A DNA stretch of 7,779 nt. Origin: Flavobacterium psychrophilum. GTDB taxonomy: Bacteria; Bacteroidota; Bacteroidia; Flavobacteriales; Flavobacteriaceae. The DNA lies in NCBI GenBank assembly GCA_945897545.1, contig CAMDGJ010000136.1:1-7779 (forward strand), given 5' to 3'. Position 1 is the stretch's first letter. Each line of letters opens with the position of its first letter. The notes under the pieces were generated by a model, which did no database searches, was not told the DNA's origin, and saw nothing but the letters and a program-made list of their open reading frames with translations. The translations under genes and the position numbers were made by a program. This document shows positions 5,191-7,779 of the stretch, piece after piece.

Positions 5191-7458
5191 ATGGCTTTTG
5201 ATATTGAAATGATTAAAAATATGTACGCAAATATGACTTCCCGTGTGGACAAAGCACGAGAATTAGTCGGACGTCCATTAACATTAACTGAGAAAATTTT
5301 ATACAACCACCTTTGGGAAGGTCAACCTTCAGCAACTTTTTCAAGAGGTGTTGATTATGTAGATTTTGCGCCAGATAGAGTAGCTTGTCAAGATGCAACT
5401 GCCCAAATGGCTTTATTGCAATTTATGCACGCTGGAAAGAAAACTATTGCCGTTCCTACAACAGTGCACTGTGATCACTTGATTCTAGCTAAAAATGGCG
5501 CTGAAAAAGATTTGGCCGTGGCAAATTCTCAATCCAAAGAAGTTTTTGATTTTCTTTCATCAGTTTCTGATAAATATGGAATTGGTTTTTGGAAGCCAGG
5601 TTCAGGAATTATTCACCAAATCGTTCTAGAGAACTATGCCTTCCCCGGAGGTTTGATGATTGGTACTGATTCGCACACTGTTAATGCAGGCGGATTGGGA
5701 ATGTTGGCTATTGGTGTTGGTGGAGCTGACGCAGTAGATGTAATGTCTGGAATGTCTTGGGAATTGAAATTTCCAAAATTAATAGGGGTAAAGTTGACTG
5801 GAAAATTATCTGGTTGGACTGCACCAAAAGATGTAATTCTAAAAGTAGCCGACATTCTTACCGTAAAAGGTGGAACCGGGGCTATTGTTGAATATTTTGG
5901 AGAAGGAGCTACTTCAATGTCTTGTACCGGAAAAGGAACTATTTGTAATATGGGTGCCGAGATTGGCGCAACTACTTCTACCTTTGGTTACGATGAGTCC
6001 ATGAGAAGATACCTTTCTGCGACAGGTCGTCAAGACGTGGTCGATGCTGCCGATAAAGTGGCTTCTTACCTAACTGCCGATCCAGAAGTATATGCAAATC
6101 CGGAAACGTATTTCGACCAATTAATCGAAATCAACCTGTCGGACTTAGAACCACATATTAATGGTCCTTTTACTCCAGATAGGGGAACGCCAGTTTCTAA
6201 AATGAAAGAAGAAGCTGCAGCAAACGGCTGGCCGTTGAAAGTAGAATGGGGATTAATTGGTTCTTGTACCAACTCTTCATACGAAGATATGGCTCGTGCT
6301 GCTTCAATCGTAAACCAAGCCGTTGAATTTGGAATTAGCCCAAAAGCGGAATTTGGTATCAATCCAGGTTCAGAACAAATTAGATATACTATCGAAAGAG
6401 ATGGCATCATCGCGACTTTCGAAAAAATGGGAACCAAAGTATTTACTAATGCTTGTGGACCTTGTATTGGGCAATGGGATAGAGCCGGAGCTGATAAAGG
6501 AGAGAAAAACACCATCGTTCACTCTTTCAACAGAAACTTTTCTAAACGTGCCGATGGTAACCCAAATACACACGCTTTTGTAACTTCACCGGAAATGGTT
6601 GCTGCATTAGCCATTTCAGGTCGTTTGGATTTCAATCCGTTGACGGATTTTTTGATCAATGACAAAGGTGAAGAAGTGAAATTGACTGCTCCTTTTGGTG
6701 ACGAATTGCCTAAAAAAGGTTTTGCGGTTGAAGATAACGGATTTCAAGCACCAGCAGAAGATGGGTCAGGAGTTCAAATTGTTGTAAGCGAAATTTCAGA
6801 TCGTTTGCAATTGCTCGCACCTTTCCAAGCTTGGGATGGAAAAAATATTTTTGGAGCTAAGTTATTGATCAAAGCTTTCGGAAAATGTACTACGGATCAT
6901 ATTTCTATGGCTGGACCTTGGTTGCGTTTCCGTGGTCATTTAGATAATATTTCAAACAATATGTTGATTGGAGCAGTTAATGCTTTTACTGAAAAAACAA
7001 ATTCAGTTAAAAACCAAATTACTGGAGAATACGATACTGTTCCTGCTGTTGCCCGTGCCTACAAGGCGGTCGGAATTGCCTCAGTTGTTGTGGGTGATCA
7101 CAATTATGGTGAAGGTTCTTCTCGTGAACACGCCGCAATGGAACCTCGTTTCTTAGGTGTGAAAGCGGTTTTGGTTAAATCTTTTGCTCGTATTCACGAA
7201 ACGAATTTGAAAAAACAAGGTATGTTGGGGTTGACATTTGCAAACGAAGCAGATTACGACAAAATTCAAGAAGATGACGCAATTAACTTCGTAGATTTAG
7301 TTGATTTTGCTCCCGGAAAACCATTGACTTTAGAATTCAATCACGCTGATGGAAGCAAAGATACTATCTTAGCTAACCATACGTATAACGAAGGTCAAAT
7401 AGGTTGGTTCGTGGCTGGTTCAGCTTTAAACTTAATTGCTGCTGCTGGAATAGCATAA
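5191..7458 (+). CDS. acn: Aconitate hydratase, mitochondrial-type
   Basis: Interconverts citrate and isocitrate through cis-aconitate in the TCA cycle, using a [4Fe-4S] cluster. At 755 residues it matches mitochondrial aconitase and is shorter than E. coli AcnA or AcnB. The three cluster cysteines are present: C359 in [10 protein letters not shown], and C422 and C425 in [12 protein letters not shown]. Active-site residues line up with the mitochondrial enzyme: D95-H96 in VHCDHLI, D160 and H162 in GTDSHT, R448 and R453 in NRNFSKR, R581 in FRGHLD, and S643 and R645 in GEGSSREH. Aconitase domains 1-3 cover about 30-490 and the swivelling domain 4 about 555-690. The start [15 protein letters not shown] is chosen because it is the first ATG after the promoter and gives a full-length protein. 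Terminator and promoter make it a single-gene unit. Nothing suggests damage. Confidence 0.98.
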   Translation: MAFDIEMIKNMYANMTSRVDKARELVGRPLTLTEKILYNHLWEGQPSATFSRGVDYVDFAPDRVACQDATAQMALLQFMHAGKKTIAVPTTVHCDHLILAKNGAEKDLAVANSQSKEVFDFLSSVSDKYGIGFWKPGSGIIHQIVLENYAFPGGLMIGTDSHTVNAGGLGMLAIGVGGADAVDVMSGMSWELKFPKLIGVKLTGKLSGWTAPKDVILKVADILTVKGGTGAIVEYFGEGATSMSCTGKGTICNMGAEIGATTSTFGYDESMRRYLSATGRQDVVDAADKVASYLTADPEVYANPETYFDQLIEINLSDLEPHINGPFTPDRGTPVSKMKEEAAANGWPLKVEWGLIGSCTNSSYEDMARAASIVNQAVEFGISPKAEFGINPGSEQIRYTIERDGIIATFEKMGTKVFTNACGPCIGQWDRAGADKGEKNTIVHSFNRNFSKRADGNPNTHAFVTSPEMVAALAISGRLDFNPLTDFLINDKGEEVKLTAPFGDELPKKGFAVEDNGFQAPAEDGSGVQIVVSEISDRLQLLAPFQAWDGKNIFGAKLLIKAFGKCTTDHISMAGPWLRFRGHLDNISNNMLIGAVNAFTEKTNSVKNQITGEYDTVPAVARAYKAVGIASVVVGDHNYGEGSSREHAAMEPRFLGVKAVLVKSFARIHETNLKKQGMLGLTFANEADYDKIQEDDAINFVDLVDFAPGKPLTLEFNHADGSKDTILANHTYNEGQIGWFVAGSALNLIAAAGIA

Positions 7459-7480
7459 TTTTAAAATAGTAATTATAGCC

Positions 7481-7510
7481 AAAACGCTCGAGGAAACTTG
7501 GGCGTTTTTT
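7481..7510 (+). terminator. Strong Rho-independent terminator after aconitase
   Basis: AAAACGCTCGAG (7481-7492) pairs with CTTGGGCGTTTT (7497-7508) over 12 bp with two G-T wobbles, capped by a GAAA tetraloop and followed by T6 (7505-7510). It begins 22 bp after the stop. The A run before the left arm supplies a short T tract on the other strand, so it may also serve the convergent gene at the right edge. Confidence 0.92.
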
Positions 7511-7648
7511 ATTGTACGTATGTTAAATTGAATATAAAGAACTCTTTAAAAATTGTAACATTTGTAATTATGGATTAAGTTTGCTTACAAAGAATACTTT
7601 TTTATTGCTTTTCACTGATAAAGTAAAATAAATAATGCGAATCAAGGG

Positions 7649-7779
7649 TTAAAAGATTAAGTTTAAAAAAGCGGAAGCGATTTTGCCAAAGATATGAATC
7701 AACAGTCCTTTTGCAGACCTTACTTTACTAGCTCTTTGAATATCCGTTTTTTGAATAAGCCAATTAAATAGGGATTCTA
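7649..7779 (-). CDS. 3' end of an unidentified minus-strand gene, partial
   Basis: A minus-strand frame enters from the right edge and stays open for 42 codons to TAA (7649-7651). It includes SLFNWLIQKTDIQRAS, then KGLLIHIFGKIASAF, and ends LNLIF. The C-terminal stretch is amphipathic to hydrophobic and could be a helix. I do not recognise the family. The orientation is convergent with aconitase, and the only open alternatives in this stretch are shorter. An open frame of this length in AT-rich DNA could arise by chance, so this is a moderate call; the start and most of the gene lie outside the window. The 138 bp between it and the aconitase terminator show no further feature. Confidence 0.5.
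   Translation of the reverse strand, partial: ESLFNWLIQKTDIQRASKVRSAKGLLIHIFGKIASAFLNLIF

Noticed and set aside
6066..6515. 149-codon open frame antisense to aconitase
   Set aside because: It is opposite a highly conserved part of the aconitase gene that includes the iron-sulfur cysteine motifs. Its translation shows no domain or signal, and there is no promoter. It is a shadow of the codon pattern.

Overview
The window looks like chromosomal DNA from a flavobacterium (Bacteroidota, Flavobacterium-like). It is AT-rich. Three genes are preceded by perfect matches to the Bacteroidota -7 promoter consensus TAnnTTTG. Shine-Dalgarno sequences are weak or absent. The proteins are of flavobacterial type: a mitochondrial-type aconitase of 755 residues, a long SurA-like isomerase, and a ribosomal-protein tail followed by carA. 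Genus is inferred from protein style and gene order, not from a marker gene.

Layout, left to right. Positions 1-161 are the acidic 3' end of a CDS, probably rplQ (ribosomal protein L17), closed by a hairpin terminator. An intergenic stretch with a dispersed hairpin repeat follows, then the carA promoter, then a second GC-rich palindromic repeat inside the carA leader. carA (473-1573) encodes the glutaminase subunit of carbamoyl-phosphate synthase and ends at a terminator. On the minus strand, 1628-2023 holds what I read as a decayed gene for a small exported protein, convergent with carA and sharing its terminator region. Next come a SurA-like periplasmic peptidyl-prolyl isomerase (2245-3678), a 133-bp spacer made largely of degenerate 7-bp repeats with a palindrome inserted, and a MoxR-family AAA+ ATPase (3812-4765). 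A 425-bp AT-rich gap carries the aconitase promoter, and aconitase (5191-7458) ends at a strong terminator. The right edge cuts a minus-strand gene whose last 42 codons are visible (7649-7779).

The genes are mostly housekeeping: translation, pyrimidine/arginine precursor synthesis, outer-membrane protein folding, a chaperone-like ATPase and the TCA cycle. The isomerase and the MoxR ATPase could be co-transcribed, since no terminator or promoter is visible between them. The other genes look like separate transcription units.

I found no defence island, CRISPR array, transposase, RNA gene of a known class or evident new multi-gene system. The unusual material is all between the genes: the decayed minus-strand gene, three different palindromic repeats, and the heptamer array.
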